Shown: positions 42,640 to 53,152, numbered from the stretch's first letter. The stretch is DNA of 64,000 nucleotides from Agapetus fuscipes (GCA_951799405.1 OX637350.1:4263852-4327851), one strand, 5' to 3'. Numbers and translations are program-made. The notes: generated by a model from the sequence alone, not told the origin.

Positions 42640-43310
42640 TACCAGTTATTTCACAAATGAAGATTCCATTTAAGCCTTAAGGCTCCCCTAGCGTTAATAC
42701 TTAATCCTTGCTGACCTTGAGACATGTTTAAAGCACAGCGTTTAAACTCTATCAAAGCGAAGACACAAAAATGTATGAAAACTAAAACTCTTACTAGAGG
42801 CGCTGTTTTGGAATCCATACTTTTTTTTGTTCAACGAAAAAGTTTTATTTTTCCATTTTCAATTCTACATTCCACATTTATAGTTATCCCGCCTGCACTA
42901 ACAGATACCATTATTAACGGCCAATATTCATAAAATTGTTTAATTATTATTATTAACTCGTAAAAATGAAGATAACTCTGTAAGCCGAGTATAAAACATG
43001 TATACATACACACACCTAAATAACGTAAATTAAAAATGTATGGATTACACGACGGCACTCCTAGTGAGTGATTTAGTTTTGATACATTTTTATCGATTTA
43101 CGCAATCGAGGGGAGTTTAAGTAATGCATTATACTGGGGGCGCTGTAATACGAGTATAGGTACCTACAAGTGTTCGCAGTAATATCGTCTCGAGGATACA
43201 ATTCAATATAAATAATTTATGGATGAACGAATTGAAAGAAATGCAAACCAGTAAGAACCTATTCACACCAAACCATTTTTTTAAGGTTGACCATGTTTTT
43301 TCTTTGAAAT
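42640..43310. other. Unassigned
   Basis: It contains the word set AAACTCTTACTAGAGGCGCT (42785), shared with about 50262 and 9370. Otherwise nothing. Confidence 0.3.
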
Positions 43311-43312
43311 CC

Positions 43313-43520
43313 TAATCTAATCTAATCTAAGTTGCAAAGATATATTACATTGGAGGTTCACATTACGTGCATTGCCACAACCAGATACATACAAGTTCGC
43401 GCTTGCACATGCCTCATGTGAACCTACAAAATAAAAACAAAATCTCAAATGGACATACACCCTGCAACTCTTGCCGTCCTGCCCTGAAACAGGGGTGACA
43501 TCGACAAAGTGAACCATTTT
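43313..43520 (-). repeat. S1 repeat, head truncated
   Basis: A TAATC-repeat tail, then a full body to AGTGAACCATTTTTAC. It meets a plus-strand S1 tail (43521-43610). Confidence 0.7.
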
Positions 43521-43610
43521 TACTTATACGTGTCTGCTTATGGGAATGCATGCAATATGAATCTTAAATGTGATATATATATCTTGCAACTTACATAATA
43601 GATCATAGAT
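43521..43610 (+). repeat. S1 tail fragment
   Basis: ACTTATACGTGTCTGCTTATG to CTTGCAACTTACATAATAG. Confidence 0.6.
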
Positions 43611-43739
43611 TTTAGAAGCAAAGTATAGTCCTTCAAACGCAGTCCTGTCAAATACAAAAAGGAGCTGCTTGCTTTTAAAATTCTTGATAAATATTATTTT
43701 TGCTTTACAAGTATGATTAAAGAGACCTTTGTTTCTAAA

Positions 43740-43935
43740 TCTAAATTTAAATCTAAGCTGCAAAGATCTTCTTTATTTAAGATTCATATTAAACGCATTC
43801 CCACAAGCAGACATGTATATAAGTTCGCGCTAACACATGCCACATGTGGATCTACAATATAAAAGCCCAATCTCAAAGGAACATAAGCCCTGCAACTCTT
43901 GCCGACTTTCCCTGAAACAGGGATGACATTTCCAG
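43740..43935 (-). repeat. S1 repeat, head truncated
   Basis: AATCTAAGCTGCAAAGATC to CTGAAACAGGGATGACATTT. Confidence 0.7.
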
Positions 43936-43939
43936 AAAA

Positions 43940-45000
43940 TCGTTTGTATCATTCCTTTCCATTTGCTCCACGTTCATGACTCATTTTCATCTAACTTAAA
44001 TATAATATTCAAGTAAAAAGTACTGCCCTGTATTTTTTACATCCATTGTATTCATCTTTTGAAGAATGTGTAGTCATGAATAATACTGAAGGATATAAAG
44101 TAAGTTACCTGAAACAAAAGAAAAAAATATATAATTAGTAAGCCATTCATAAATTCATATCGGCGCTAAGGTGTTGCTGGTGATAGCATGGTTTGAAATA
44201 AAACAGCGCTGATTTAATCCAACTCTATCTATTGATGCTTTGACCATGCGATTACAGATGTCATTGCGTAATAATTAAGCAATATACATATATATATATA
44301 TATCAACGGTTAAAAGGCAGTAGGGCATAAGCGACATCAACCAAATTGTTCAGGAGAGCAAGTTAAAGTTTGAGATTGCAGAAAAATGGCATAACTTTTT
44401 TTATTTATTATCATATCGTTAAAATCAAAACAGCTCTAAAATTAAAAAAAATAAAGGCATTTATTGGCTTTCCTATTAATGTGGTTTTACAATATTTTAC
44501 GTTTTTTTTATGTCACAAGCGCCTTTAGGATAAAATCTTATCGGTTACATCAAAACCATACTTCGAAAACGCAGTTGTTTGCTTGGGCATAAACAACACA
44601 AAAATCATCGTAGAGCTATAAAAGTTAGCGCATTAGAAAGAGCGGAAAATTTCAAGTAGGATAGCATTAAAAACTCATTTTTGACCAAAATGTCGCTTAT
44701 CTTATAACCATCGATGTATATTTTTTTCATGAAAATGTGATGTCTGTAGTTATTGTCTAGGAAAAAATAGATTGGTGAATCCATAGAAAAAATAACAATA
44801 CACATTTTGTAAGACGCAAAACCTTTTCATTTCAAAAATATATCAAGAAAACCCAAGTCATTCTTTAACACTGTTTTTTTTGTAATATTTCGATTGTCTG
44901 AGGAACGTTTGTTATTTTCATAAAATAAACAGTCAAAATAAACAGGGTACAGAATATTTATATATATACTCGTATATGAGGGTAATTTATTTTTATTTAA
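43940..45000. other. Unassigned AT-rich stretch
   Basis: Nothing recognised in about 1 kb. Confidence 0.3.
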
Positions 45001-45002
45001 TT

Positions 45003-45060
45003 AATACATGACAAAAGAGCGCCGTTTTTGTGTGTGTCACACCTCAAGGGCCTATATTTT
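45003..45060 (-). mobile_element. CR1-like F tail
   Basis: The plus strand reads AGAGCGCCGTTTTTGTGTGT then GTCACACCTCAAGGGCC, the reverse complement of the F 3' UTR. Confidence 0.55.
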
Positions 45061-45102
45061 TACAATAGAAATAATTTTTCATGTCATTAATACACACACC
45101 AT

Positions 45103-45150
45103 TACTGTATCCTGCCGCCGCAGTGGCCGGTACCTCCGCAGATACAAGTT
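45103..45150 (-). mobile_element. RTE-A 3' terminus
   Basis: It is the reverse complement of the RTE-A end (GCGGAGGTACCGGCCACT, CGGCGGCAGGATACAGTA). Confidence 0.6.
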
Positions 45151-45171
45151 AAGAAACATAATTCACAAATA

Positions 45172-45420
45172 ATCTATAATCTATAATCTAAGTTGCAAAG
45201 ATATATTCATTTAAAGCTCTCAGATGTATGCCCACAAACCAACAAGTGTAGTTCGCGCTTACAAATGCTGAATGTGTACTTACAAATAAAATCCAAACCT
45301 CAAATGAACATAAGCCCCACAACTTTTGCCGACCTTCCCTGAAACAGGGGTGACATTGGCAAAGTGAACCATTTTTTACAGTATGGGTGGTCAGCCTCAT
45401 ACCAACCTATAAGTCAAGGA
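45172..45420 (-). repeat. S1 repeat downstream of RTE-B
   Basis: Full length, in the same orientation as the RTE-B copy at 45585-46075. With its spacer it is nearly identical to 63176-63530 in reverse. Confidence 0.8.
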
Positions 45421-45584
45421 ATATGAATAATAAATTACATTTAAATATAAAAAAGAACAAAACCTTACAAAGAAATCTATACAAAAAAAAGTCAAAAATT
45501 TCCTATGCAAAAAAATAATAATCAATATAAATATACTTACATTTATAAATACCAAATTCTAATTGAAAAAATAATTAAAAACCC

Positions 45585-46075
45585 TAGCCCTAGCCGCTAA
45601 CATTACAGATCCACCGCCATTTCTTTCTGTCCTTAAATACTTCTTTCATTTCATCCAGAGTCATACCTTCTTCGTACAAGCTCTCCTTTAATATGACTCT
45701 GGATATTCCAGTCATTCGCAATTTCCATACCAATTTTTCATACTTATATTCACTTTCAATACACTCAAATAATGTACACATCCATTCACAAAAACTGAAC
45801 ATGATATTATAGGGATGTTCAACACGACATCACTATATGGATATTCCATTCATTCGCAATTTCGGAAATTTGGTCCATCCATACCTTTCTCGGTCTTCCT
45901 CTACCACGACATCCATCTATTCTTGCAACATATACTTTCTTCGTCAGTCTTTCCTCATTCATTATCTCCATATGTCTAAACCATCTTAACAAACTTCTTT
46001 TAATCTTCACTTTCCCACTTTCTCTTGCACCACATTCTTCTCGTACAAAATCATTAATCACCCTATCACTCCGTT
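45585..46075 (-). pseudogene. RTE-B LINE C-terminal remnant with internal interruption
   Basis: The minus-strand frame at 46061-45819 encodes MINDFVREECGARESGKVKI, RWFRHMEIMNEERLTKKV, GCRGRGRPRKVWMDQISEIA and NEW. The 3' end (45802-45590) resumes with MTLDEMKEV, FKDRKKWRWICNVSG. Between them about 115 bp of unrelated sequence is bracketed by near-copies of GATATTCCAKTCATTCGCAA at 45702 and 45839. S1 follows downstream (45420-45172) in the same orientation. Confidence 0.75.
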
Positions 46076-46079
46076 TTTT

Positions 46080-46440
46080 GTAATATTATTAAAATTTTAA
46101 AATCATTTTCTATTATTTTAACACGATAAGTGGTATACTTTAACGTTTTATATTATTTTGAAGTTTTTTCTTTTTAGTTTCTTAGTTTTTTTCTCGGTAA
46201 AGTGAACGTTTACTTAATGTTTATGATCCTGAAACGTGGGAAATATGTCCTTTTATATGATTTCTTTAATGCTCCAAGTTGCCGCTGTTTTATGGGCGGG
46301 AAGCATTTATTTAATTGTCGTTGCTCGCAAAGCTTTCTACCACAGCAGCCGCAAGAGAAGGAGCTCTCCTGCATCTCTAGAATACCTTCATCCATAGACA
46401 ATTCACAACGGGAAACATAAAAAAAATGAAGAAGTCTTCC
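46080..46440. other. Unassigned
   Basis: A short frame at 46202-46420 has no recognised motif. Confidence 0.25.
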
Positions 46441-46445
46441 AACGA

Positions 46446-46673
46446 ATGCGCACTACAAAAGAGCTTCTGCCAACCATTAAGCTGAGAAAACTGATGTACT
46501 TTCACATTTTGAGAAATGCGAAATACCCTCTCCTACATTTTATCATACAGGGTAAAATTGAGGGGAGAAGATCTCAGGGGCGCCGAAGGACATCGCGGCT
46601 AAAACACCTGAGACAGTGGTTCGGCAGAAGCACCAAGTCCCTGTTTCGAGCCGCAGCATCCATAATAATCTAT
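46446..46673 (+). pseudogene. RTE-D LINE C-terminal remnant, left part
   Basis: It encodes MRTTKELLPTIKLRKLMYFH, ILRNAKYPLLHFIIQGKIEG, RRRTSRLKHLRQWFGRS and LFRAAAS. This is the strongly conserved tail of RTE-type LINE proteins. It is cut by an S1 insertion and resumes at 46908 with KIVMMIADL and a GAAGAAGAAG tail. Confidence 0.8.
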
Positions 46674-46900
46674 CTATAATCTAAGTTGCAAGGATATATA
46701 TTCATTTGAAGTTCTCAAATGCATGCCCACAAACAAACACACGTAGTTCCCGCTTACAAATGCTGTATGTGTACTTACAAATAAAATCCAAACCTCAAAT
46801 GAACATAAGCCCTACAACTTTTGCCGACCTTCCCTGACACAGGGGTGACATTCGCAAAGTAAACCATTTTTTACAGTATGGGTGGTGAGCCTCAAGTGAG
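46674..46900 (-). repeat. S1 inserted in RTE-D, 5'-truncated
   Basis: Its tail is at 46674 and it ends early at GGTGAGCCTCAA. GAGCCGCA before and GAGCCACA after the S1 may be a target duplication. Confidence 0.65.
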
Positions 46901-46972
46901 CCACAAGTCAAAATAGTCATGATGATCGCCGATCTTTGATAGAAGTGGCACGAAAAGAAGAAGAAGGTAGCT
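46901..46972 (+). pseudogene. RTE-D LINE, right part
   Basis: GTCAAAATAGTCATGATGAT and CGCCGATCTTTGATAG, parallel to 3820-3852 and its tail. Confidence 0.6.
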
Positions 46973-47036
46973 TGGGTACAAGAAATTACATTCATTTCCC
47001 TCGACCGTGTAAATAGTCAAAAAAATGTATGTAAAC

Positions 47037-47305
47037 ATTTCTTGACTTATAGGATGGTATGCGCCTGACTACCCATTCTGTAAAAAATGGCTCACTTTGC
47101 CAATGTTACCCCTATTTCAGGGAAGGTCGGCAAGAGTTGCAGGGTGTATGCTCAGTTGAGATTCGGGTTTTTATATTGTAAGTACACATGCGGCACGTTT
47201 AAGCGCGAACTTGTTTGTGTCTGCTTGTAAAAATGCATATAATGTGAATCCTCAATGTTACATATCTTTGCAACTTAGATCTTTGCAACTTAGATTAGAT
47301 TAGAC
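47037..47305 (+). repeat. S1 repeat, full length
   Basis: It has an intact head. The 3' end has the CTTTGCAACTTAGAT unit duplicated. Confidence 0.8.
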
Positions 47306-47340
47306 CATCGTAGCTTAGTTATAAATCTTTTGCTTTATAA

Positions 47341-47460
47341 AGCAGGGGTGGAAGTCTCGACGGCCGTATATAGATCTTACCGTATCTATTTGAAGATATA
47401 GCGAAATACAACATGGCGGCGTATCAACAGCTGATCCATACAACTACAACTTGTCAGTTA
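47341..47460 (+). repeat. MITE-like repeat, sister of 24455-24605
   Basis: GCAGGGGTGGAAGTCTCGAC, AGATCTTACCG, ACATGGCGGCG and CAGCTGATCC in the same order as the 24.5-kb copy. Confidence 0.55.
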
Positions 47461-47464
47461 TAAC

Positions 47465-48200
47465 TTGCAGTTTTATGTGTAGAAGCCATTATTCAAACTA
47501 TTCTTGCAATGAAATTTCTCAGTATTTTGTTTTCAGTTTTATTTAAGTGTGCGTATTATTTTTAATTGCACACACATTTCTATTGTCCTATTCTTTCGTG
47601 TGGATACAGAATGCCAGCATGCAACGATCTGTTTTTGTACCAAAAAAAAAAATCATCAATGAACAGGCGTTTCATTTTCGTAACAAACACAAAGTAAACA
47701 GCATTATATTTCAACATTCTTCACCATTGAGCACTACAAATTTCGTAAACATTCAACTATCGCACTAAAAGAAAATTGTATGGCAGATAGAACAGCGCTC
47801 ACAGTGAGTGTATTTGCTTTCATAATTTATTTGAATGTTTACGCGACGGTCGAGTGTTTACGCGAGTTTTGTACTTGGAGAACACGTAGCAAAGGTGTTG
47901 ATTGTATGCTTGAACAATGGCAACTCCAAAGAAAGACATTCCACCTTTTGCAAACAGAAAATGAAAGAATTTCAGTGTCGCGGACAAAACCGTTAAATCT
48001 TTATTCAAGTTGAGATAGAAATGTAGGGGATCGTGTAGTGGTTTTGGCCAACCTTATCAATATATACAACAGAGTTATAGTTAGATGGTGTAGAGCAGAA
48101 TTTAAGTTACGATCTTTTGCTGTTACAAGCACCCAGAGTGTAAAAATTATATAAACAATGTATGGAAGATACAACTAATGAATTATTTAGTTTCATTTTC
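47465..48200. other. Unassigned
   Basis: Short open frames at 47547-47768 and 47780-48013 have no recognised motif. Confidence 0.25.
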
Positions 48201-48204
48201 AAAA

Positions 48205-48302
48205 GATTCATTTGCAATTTCTGAAATTTGGTCCATCCCTACCTTTCTCGGTCTTCCTCTACCACGACATCCATCTATTCTCGCAACGTATACTTTCTTT
48301 GG
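48205..48302 (-). pseudogene. RTE-B LINE internal fragment
   Basis: The plus strand reads GCAATTTCTGAAATTTGGTC through CTACCACGACATCCATC, the GRGRPRKVxMDQI segment in reverse. Confidence 0.6.
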
Positions 48303-48304
48303 TA

Positions 48305-48845
48305 ATATAATATATTTCTGTTTTCTTCAACAACGGGAAGATCTGAGTCTGAAATTAAGCGCTTAGCGTATTGTTTAGTAATCTGCAATTTGTTCATGTA
48401 ACGATGAGCAGCAATCGATCGTTTAGGTAAGAGTCGTCTATGAATTAAGGCGATAGAGCCATAAAATGGCGACCCTAGTAACGGTATTTCATAATGCGGA
48501 AATAAATGTGACCGAGAACAACCTTAATCTTAACCCTAAGATGTTCAGAAAGGTCTGCACAGACTTTTGGCAACTGTTAAGTGTTAACATTTTAAAGCAG
48601 GATTCTCTGAACCATCTACAGTGCGGTGAAAGATAAACAATATATGGCGTCGTCGGTACAACAAGGAGCTCTATGGTATCTACAAAGTATTACAAATACA
48701 TCACTTCATTGTTATTCCTTTCTACAAACTGTCTACGCACGTAAACAATAATCCTACGGTGAACGCTACTCGCATTGTCATCTATATCACTAACGCTTTC
48801 AATTCATCCGTCCTTTTCTTCACGATATCGCAATCCGGTACCCTT
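48305..48845. other. Unassigned
   Basis: Nothing recognised. Confidence 0.3.
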
Positions 48846-48848
48846 AGT

Positions 48849-49198
48849 ACGAGTTGCAAAACTTGAGAAAAGTAAAGTTCACGGAAAATATTAAAGAGTG
48901 ATTTCTCCCAAAATCTGCCGTTTTTGTTTCTTACACTAAGGCCCGGTATTTTCATCGTTAGCATAGCGACTTTATACTGAATGAGAAGGACGCACTTATG
49001 TCAATTGTGTAGGTAGATTTTTTTATTAGTTTAAAGTCACATAAGCTAACGTTGAAAATACTGGACCTTAATGGTCTTAGCAAAAGAGTTACAGTGATGA
49101 AGAAGATCAAGTTCAAACAAACAAAATCGGCAGATTTTGGGGGAAATCACTCTTCAAAATTGCCGTAAACTTTACATTACTCAAGTTTTGCAACTATT
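48849..49198. mobile_element. Fold-back element with ~80-bp imperfect inverted arms
   Basis: 48849-48930 (GAGTTGCAAAACTTGAG ... AGAGTGATTTCTCCCAAAAT, CTGCCG) is mirrored at 49118-49198. A small MITE sits between the arms at 48937-49070. Confidence 0.7.
48937..49070. mobile_element. Small MITE, TA-flanked, inside the fold-back element
   Basis: TAAGGCCCGGTATTTTCATC and GTTAGCATAGCGACTTTA at the left are mirrored by TAAAGTCACATAAGCTAAC and GTTGAAAATACTGGACCTTA at the right. TA at each end fits a Tc1/mariner-type duplication. Partial copies are at 53153-53190, 53589-53660 and 54821-54862. Confidence 0.75.
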
Positions 49199-49199
49199 T

Positions 49200-49510
49200 T
49201 TTTAATGAAACGCTACGATTGAGTTTAACGTGATGTTTAATACTTGTGGTTCAAGGGTCGGCAGTCTCGCTAATTGAGAGCTCGGAGTCGAGATATTCCC
49301 AATAATTTAGTGCTGGGCCGGTCCACCGTCAGAGAGAGAGAGAGACAATGGGGCAGGAATAGCATCAGGGCCCGCCCAGATGGAGAAGGTCGAATACAGC
49401 GGTACTCTGGAACGTTTCCTTGCCGAGTCACGAAGTAGGGAATGCCGTTGCACCTTAAAACCTGTCCTGGATGAATTTCGGTTGTATCGCTTATCTGTAA
49501 TCTATACAAT
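49200..49510. other. Unassigned
   Basis: A minus-strand frame at 49270-49509 has no recognised motif. Confidence 0.25.
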
Positions 49511-49570
49511 CCAAGAGATAATAATAATATTAAGATGATTTATTTGGTGAGCGCAGTTTTTGTGTGAATC
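49510..49570 (-). mobile_element. CR1-like F tail
   Basis: ATAATAATATTAAGATGATT, ATTTGGTGAGCGCAG and TTTTTGTGTGAATCACAC. Confidence 0.5.
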
Positions 49571-49752
49571 ACACAAAAATGGTTCACTTTGCCAATGCCA
49601 CCCCTGTGTCACGGAAGGTCGGCAAAAGTTGTGGGGTTTATGTTCATTTGAGTTTTGGATTTTATTTGTAAGTTCACATTCAGTATCTGTAAGTATGAAC
49701 TACTGAAGTGTTTGTTTGTGGGCATGCTATCTTTGCAATATAAATTATAGAC
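49571..49752 (+). repeat. S1 repeat, partial
   Basis: AATGGTTCACTTTGCCAATG to GGGCATGCTATCTTTGCAAT. The head is missing and the tail shortened. Confidence 0.65.
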
Positions 49753-49761
49753 ACCTCAAGA

Positions 49762-49808
49762 GCATGACATGGTTTGGGCATGCGAAAAGAATGAATGATA
49801 ATAGACTA
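49762..49808 (+). mobile_element. RTE-C short fragment
   Basis: GACATGGTTTGGGCATGCGA and AAAGAATGAATGATAATAG, the RWFGHVERMND segment. Confidence 0.5.
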
Positions 49809-49854
49809 TAAATCTGAAATCTGAAATCTTTAGGATTTCTATACCGTAGAATTT

Positions 49855-50030
49855 GAAATGCAGATTTATATTAACATTTACGATTCATGTATGATGCACG
49901 CTTACAACCATTGCATATAAGTTCTCTCTTACACACGAGTCCTTAGAAAAAGTCAGCAAATTCTACCGCTTTTCCCTGAAACAGGAGTTGCTTTGGCAAA
50001 AGTGAACAACTTTGAACAGCACATATGACG
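49855..50030 (-). repeat. Divergent S1
   Basis: The general S1 order is retained with many changes. Confidence 0.45.
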
Positions 50031-50039
50031 TGTGATCAT

Positions 50040-50665
50040 CATCATCATCATCATTGGTACGACAACCCGGGGTGGGTCTTGGCCTCCCTCAGCAACCGCT
50101 GCCAGCACTGTCTATCCAACGTCAATAAAATAATTCTTAAATAAAATAAACCAAGTGCGAGAGCCTAGTAATGCCAACTTCGCATATTTAAAATTGTTTG
50201 CCAAAAGTAAAACAACGTTTACACTCGACAAAAGCGTTTTATCGAGAAGTGAAAAAAAAAAACTCACACTAGAGGCGCCTTTTTAATTTTGATACATTTT
50301 GATAAAATATACAGTTTGACCTTGGCCTCGGAAAGATTTGCGACCTCATTTTTTTGCAGATCACCCACAGCCACCTGTCGTGCGTATTTTTAATACCCCA
50401 TAATTGCACTGAGCTTTAAATTTATCTCCCTCCGATCTCCACAAGGACAAAACCATAAAGAGATCGTTAAATTGTTATAGAATAAAATATATTATAAGAA
50501 TGGAATAAGATAATAAGAAATAAAATATGTGCATGTGAGGAAAGAAATGTAGACTGAATAATAAAAAAATGAGAAAAAAAACAAGGAATGAATAATGAAA
50601 TAATTAAGATGATTATTTTAATTTATAAAATGTAAAGAAAAAGGTTTTATTCGTAGGTATTTCAT
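50040..50665. other. Unassigned AT-rich stretch
   Basis: ATC units at 50037-50055, otherwise nothing recognised. Confidence 0.3.
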
Positions 50666-50695
50666 TAAAAAAAAACATTTCCCCCGATAAACAAT

Positions 50696-52591
50696 ATGAA
50701 CGACACCAACACCGCATTGTACAAGGAACCATCGAGCTTCAAGTATAGCTGCGCGGATTTCATCAAGTCCTCACCAATCTGCACTACCAGGACCGGTAGG
50801 CAGGAGCTTAAACTGGCGAGGGAAATACAATCGTCTCTCCGAATAAACAACCTCATCATCACAAAAGCGGATAAAGGAAATAGTGTGGTGATCCTCAGTG
50901 AAGTAGATTATAAGGACAAAGTCAATCAATTTCTTACAGACAATAATTTTAGTGTTCTCAAATCAGACCCCACATCACGTTTTCATGGCAAAGTAATTCA
51001 AACAATCAAGAAATGCCCCATATTATGTAATAAGTACCTCTGCCAATCCAACCCCCAAGCCCCCAAACTATACGGCCTTCCTAAAATCCACAAACCCCAT
51101 GTACCTATCCGCCCAGTGGTTTCATACTATCCAGCCCCATCTTATAAGTTATGTAAAAAACTTAATGACTTAATTTTAGAATTCGACATTTTTCATCCTA
51201 AATACAGTATTAAGAATAGCCATGATCTCGTCAACCTATTAAATAATTTCATAGTGCCATTTAACAGTAAACTGGTTTCTTTTGATATTACAAATTTATT
51301 TACCAACGTCCCTATTGACGACAGTAGAATAATTTTCACTGAACTATTAAATAAATCAACTTTAGATGACAGTGTAAAAGATGAAATGATTAGAATGTTT
51401 AATACATGTGTTGAACAAAATTATTTTGAATTTAATAACAATTACTACAGTCAATCTACCGGTCTACCCATGGGCTCCCCGCTTAGCCCCATCATAGCTG
51501 AATTATTCCTCAACAATCTTGAAGAAACCATGTTTTCTTCTGATCATTTCAATCTTAAAAATAATATTGTTAAATGGATTAGATACGTAGATGACATTTT
51601 TTGCTTATTTAAGGGAACCTACCGACAACTTAGTTCACTCTTAGAATTTATCAATAAATTACATCCTAACATAAATTTTACATTAGAATCTAACCCTGAT
51701 AATACTCTTAATTTCCTTGACTATTCTCTTAAAATAAGTGATAACAAGATTGCATATTCAATTTATAGAAAACCCACACACACCGACACCATTATTCATT
51801 CTTCTTCCACGCACCCAATTTCACACAAGCTATCAAGTTTCCACTCCATGCTTGAGAGACTTATCAGGACTCCACTAACAGATGCTGACCATAGAACCGA
51901 ACTTGACACTATTAGACAAATTGCTTTCAATAACGGATATGACATCAAAATAATAGACAAATTACTCAACAAAAAAAACAAAACAACACTATACAGACAA
52001 CACATTTACCACTCTTACAACACTCGAGAGGACCTAGACCGACCTTGGAGGAAAGTACTATTCTTGGGTGAAATTTCTTCCAAAATCTCCAAGATTCTAC
52101 CCGACTCTATCAGACCTGCGTTTTACACCAATAATAAATTGGGAAACTTACTTTGTAACTCTAAATCGAAAATGGACATTTTACAAAAATGTGGAGTATA
52201 CGAAGTTCGGTGTGGCGACTGCAGTCGAGTATACATTGGGCAGACTTGTAGAAGTTTAAAAATTAGAATGGACGAACACAGGCGTTGTCTATCTAATAAT
52301 AACTTCTCCGAGTTTGCCAACCACATTATAGAATCAGGACATACTTTTAATAAACATACAATCAAACTTCTTCATACAAACACATACAGACCGACTTTAA
52401 CAGCTCTCGAGACCATAGAAATTAATAAAAATTCAAGTACTGTCAATTCCTTGCTAAATAACTTTCTGATACCTAATCCATCTCCTCTCCTGACCTTGTT
52501 TCCTAGAAATAATAATAAATCTGTCACCAACAATCCCAGCGCTCTGTTCCCTTCCTCACCCCTCCCACCCTCCACTACTCCCACCCCTTAA
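50696..52591 (+). CDS. Penelope-like reverse transcriptase with GIY-YIG endonuclease
   Basis: This 631-residue frame is the only long intact gene. Motifs in order: KADKGNSVVI (57-66); YGLPKIHKP (126-134); RT motif A SFDITNLFTNVP (195-206, Asp197); motif B STGLPMGSPLSPIIAELFL (254-272); motif C YVDD (297-300, catalytic Asp pair); NFLDYSL (339-345); RKPTHTD (358-364). The C-terminal GIY-YIG nuclease has GVYEVRC (500-506) and YIGQT (513-517), a CxxC pair (Cys506, Cys509), Arg524 and His528, and acidic residues in ALETIEI (570-576). PLE proteins use the nuclease to nick target DNA and the RT for target-primed reverse transcription. Only ~56 residues precede the first RT-region motif, fewer than usual, and the frame is open upstream only to 50669. 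The ATG is therefore probably internal and the protein incomplete, although no stop or frameshift is seen. Confidence 0.9.
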   Translation: MNDTNTALYKEPSSFKYSCADFIKSSPICTTRTGRQELKLAREIQSSLRINNLIITKADKGNSVVILSEVDYKDKVNQFLTDNNFSVLKSDPTSRFHGKVIQTIKKCPILCNKYLCQSNPQAPKLYGLPKIHKPHVPIRPVVSYYPAPSYKLCKKLNDLILEFDIFHPKYSIKNSHDLVNLLNNFIVPFNSKLVSFDITNLFTNVPIDDSRIIFTELLNKSTLDDSVKDEMIRMFNTCVEQNYFEFNNNYYSQSTGLPMGSPLSPIIAELFLNNLEETMFSSDHFNLKNNIVKWIRYVDDIFCLFKGTYRQLSSLLEFINKLHPNINFTLESNPDNTLNFLDYSLKISDNKIAYSIYRKPTHTDTIIHSSSTHPISHKLSSFHSMLERLIRTPLTDADHRTELDTIRQIAFNNGYDIKIIDKLLNKKNKTTLYRQHIYHSYNTREDLDRPWRKVLFLGEISSKISKILPDSIRPAFYTNNKLGNLLCNSKSKMDILQKCGVYEVRCGDCSRVYIGQTCRSLKIRMDEHRRCLSNNNFSEFANHIIESGHTFNKHTIKLLHTNTYRPTLTALETIEINKNSSTVNSLLNNFLIPNPSPLLTLFPRNNNKSVTNNPSALFPSSPLPPSTTPTP

Positions 52592-52640
52592 AAGAATGTT
52601 ACACTAATTTATATTTTATTTTATTTAGTCAGTATTATTT

Positions 52641-52683
52641 TGTACCTGATGATGGAAACATTGTTTCCGAAACCGGTCGTACA
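52641..52683 (+). ncRNA. Hammerhead-like ribozyme motif in the PLE 3' region
   Basis: CTGATGA (52646-52652), one extra T, stem II GGAAAC (54-59) with GTTTCC (63-68), GAAA (69-72). The loopless palindrome ACCGGT (72-77) is stem III, then C78 is the expected cleavage position. TGTAC before and GTACA after the core pair as stem I (5 bp). The motif starts about 50 bp after the PLE stop codon. Hammerheads are known in PLE terminal repeats, so the position supports the call. The extra base between the core and stem II is unusual. Confidence 0.65.
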
Positions 52684-52744
52684 TTATTAAATTTTACTCG
52701 CCCCGTAACCTTATACAATTTGTTTTTTATTTTTAATTTTAATT

Positions 52745-53150
52745 TTTTAGATGGAAATAATTTTAAAAAACTTTTGTAAAAGATATTAAAAGGATCATTT
52801 TAAAAATAAATGTTTTAAAAAAGGAATAAGATTTAGATTGAAGGAATATAAAATGAACTCGCATTTATTTTAAAGCAATCAACCTTATTGCTACATAAAC
52901 TTGTGTATTATAAATGAATAAAATAACATTTACGATTTGAGAATTCTATTCAGAAAGAAAATAAATAAGTAGCTAGGTAATAAAACAAGAAAATCATACG
53001 AGTATTCTAAGCCTATTGTGAAGGTACTTGTAATAATAAAATACAAAATTAACTCTATAAAGCCGTATAAATTTCATTTCTCTCAATCTATTATTGTTTA
53101 TTCCATCCAAACAGGATTTATTGGTTATTTAATACAAGAATTGCTTCTGA
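52745..53150. other. Unassigned AT-rich stretch
   Basis: Nothing recognised. Confidence 0.3.
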
Positions 53151-53152
53151 TC

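Larger units (their letters stand above)
50666..52740 (+). mobile_element. Penelope-like element (PLE), 5'-truncated
   Basis: It comprises the RT/GIY-YIG frame and about 150 bp of 3' sequence with a hammerhead-like motif (52641-52683). The left edge is placed where the frame opens after an A run at about 50667-50675, because family members normally carry a much longer N-terminal region. The right edge is approximate, set by the end of similarity to 13100-13200. Confidence 0.75.
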
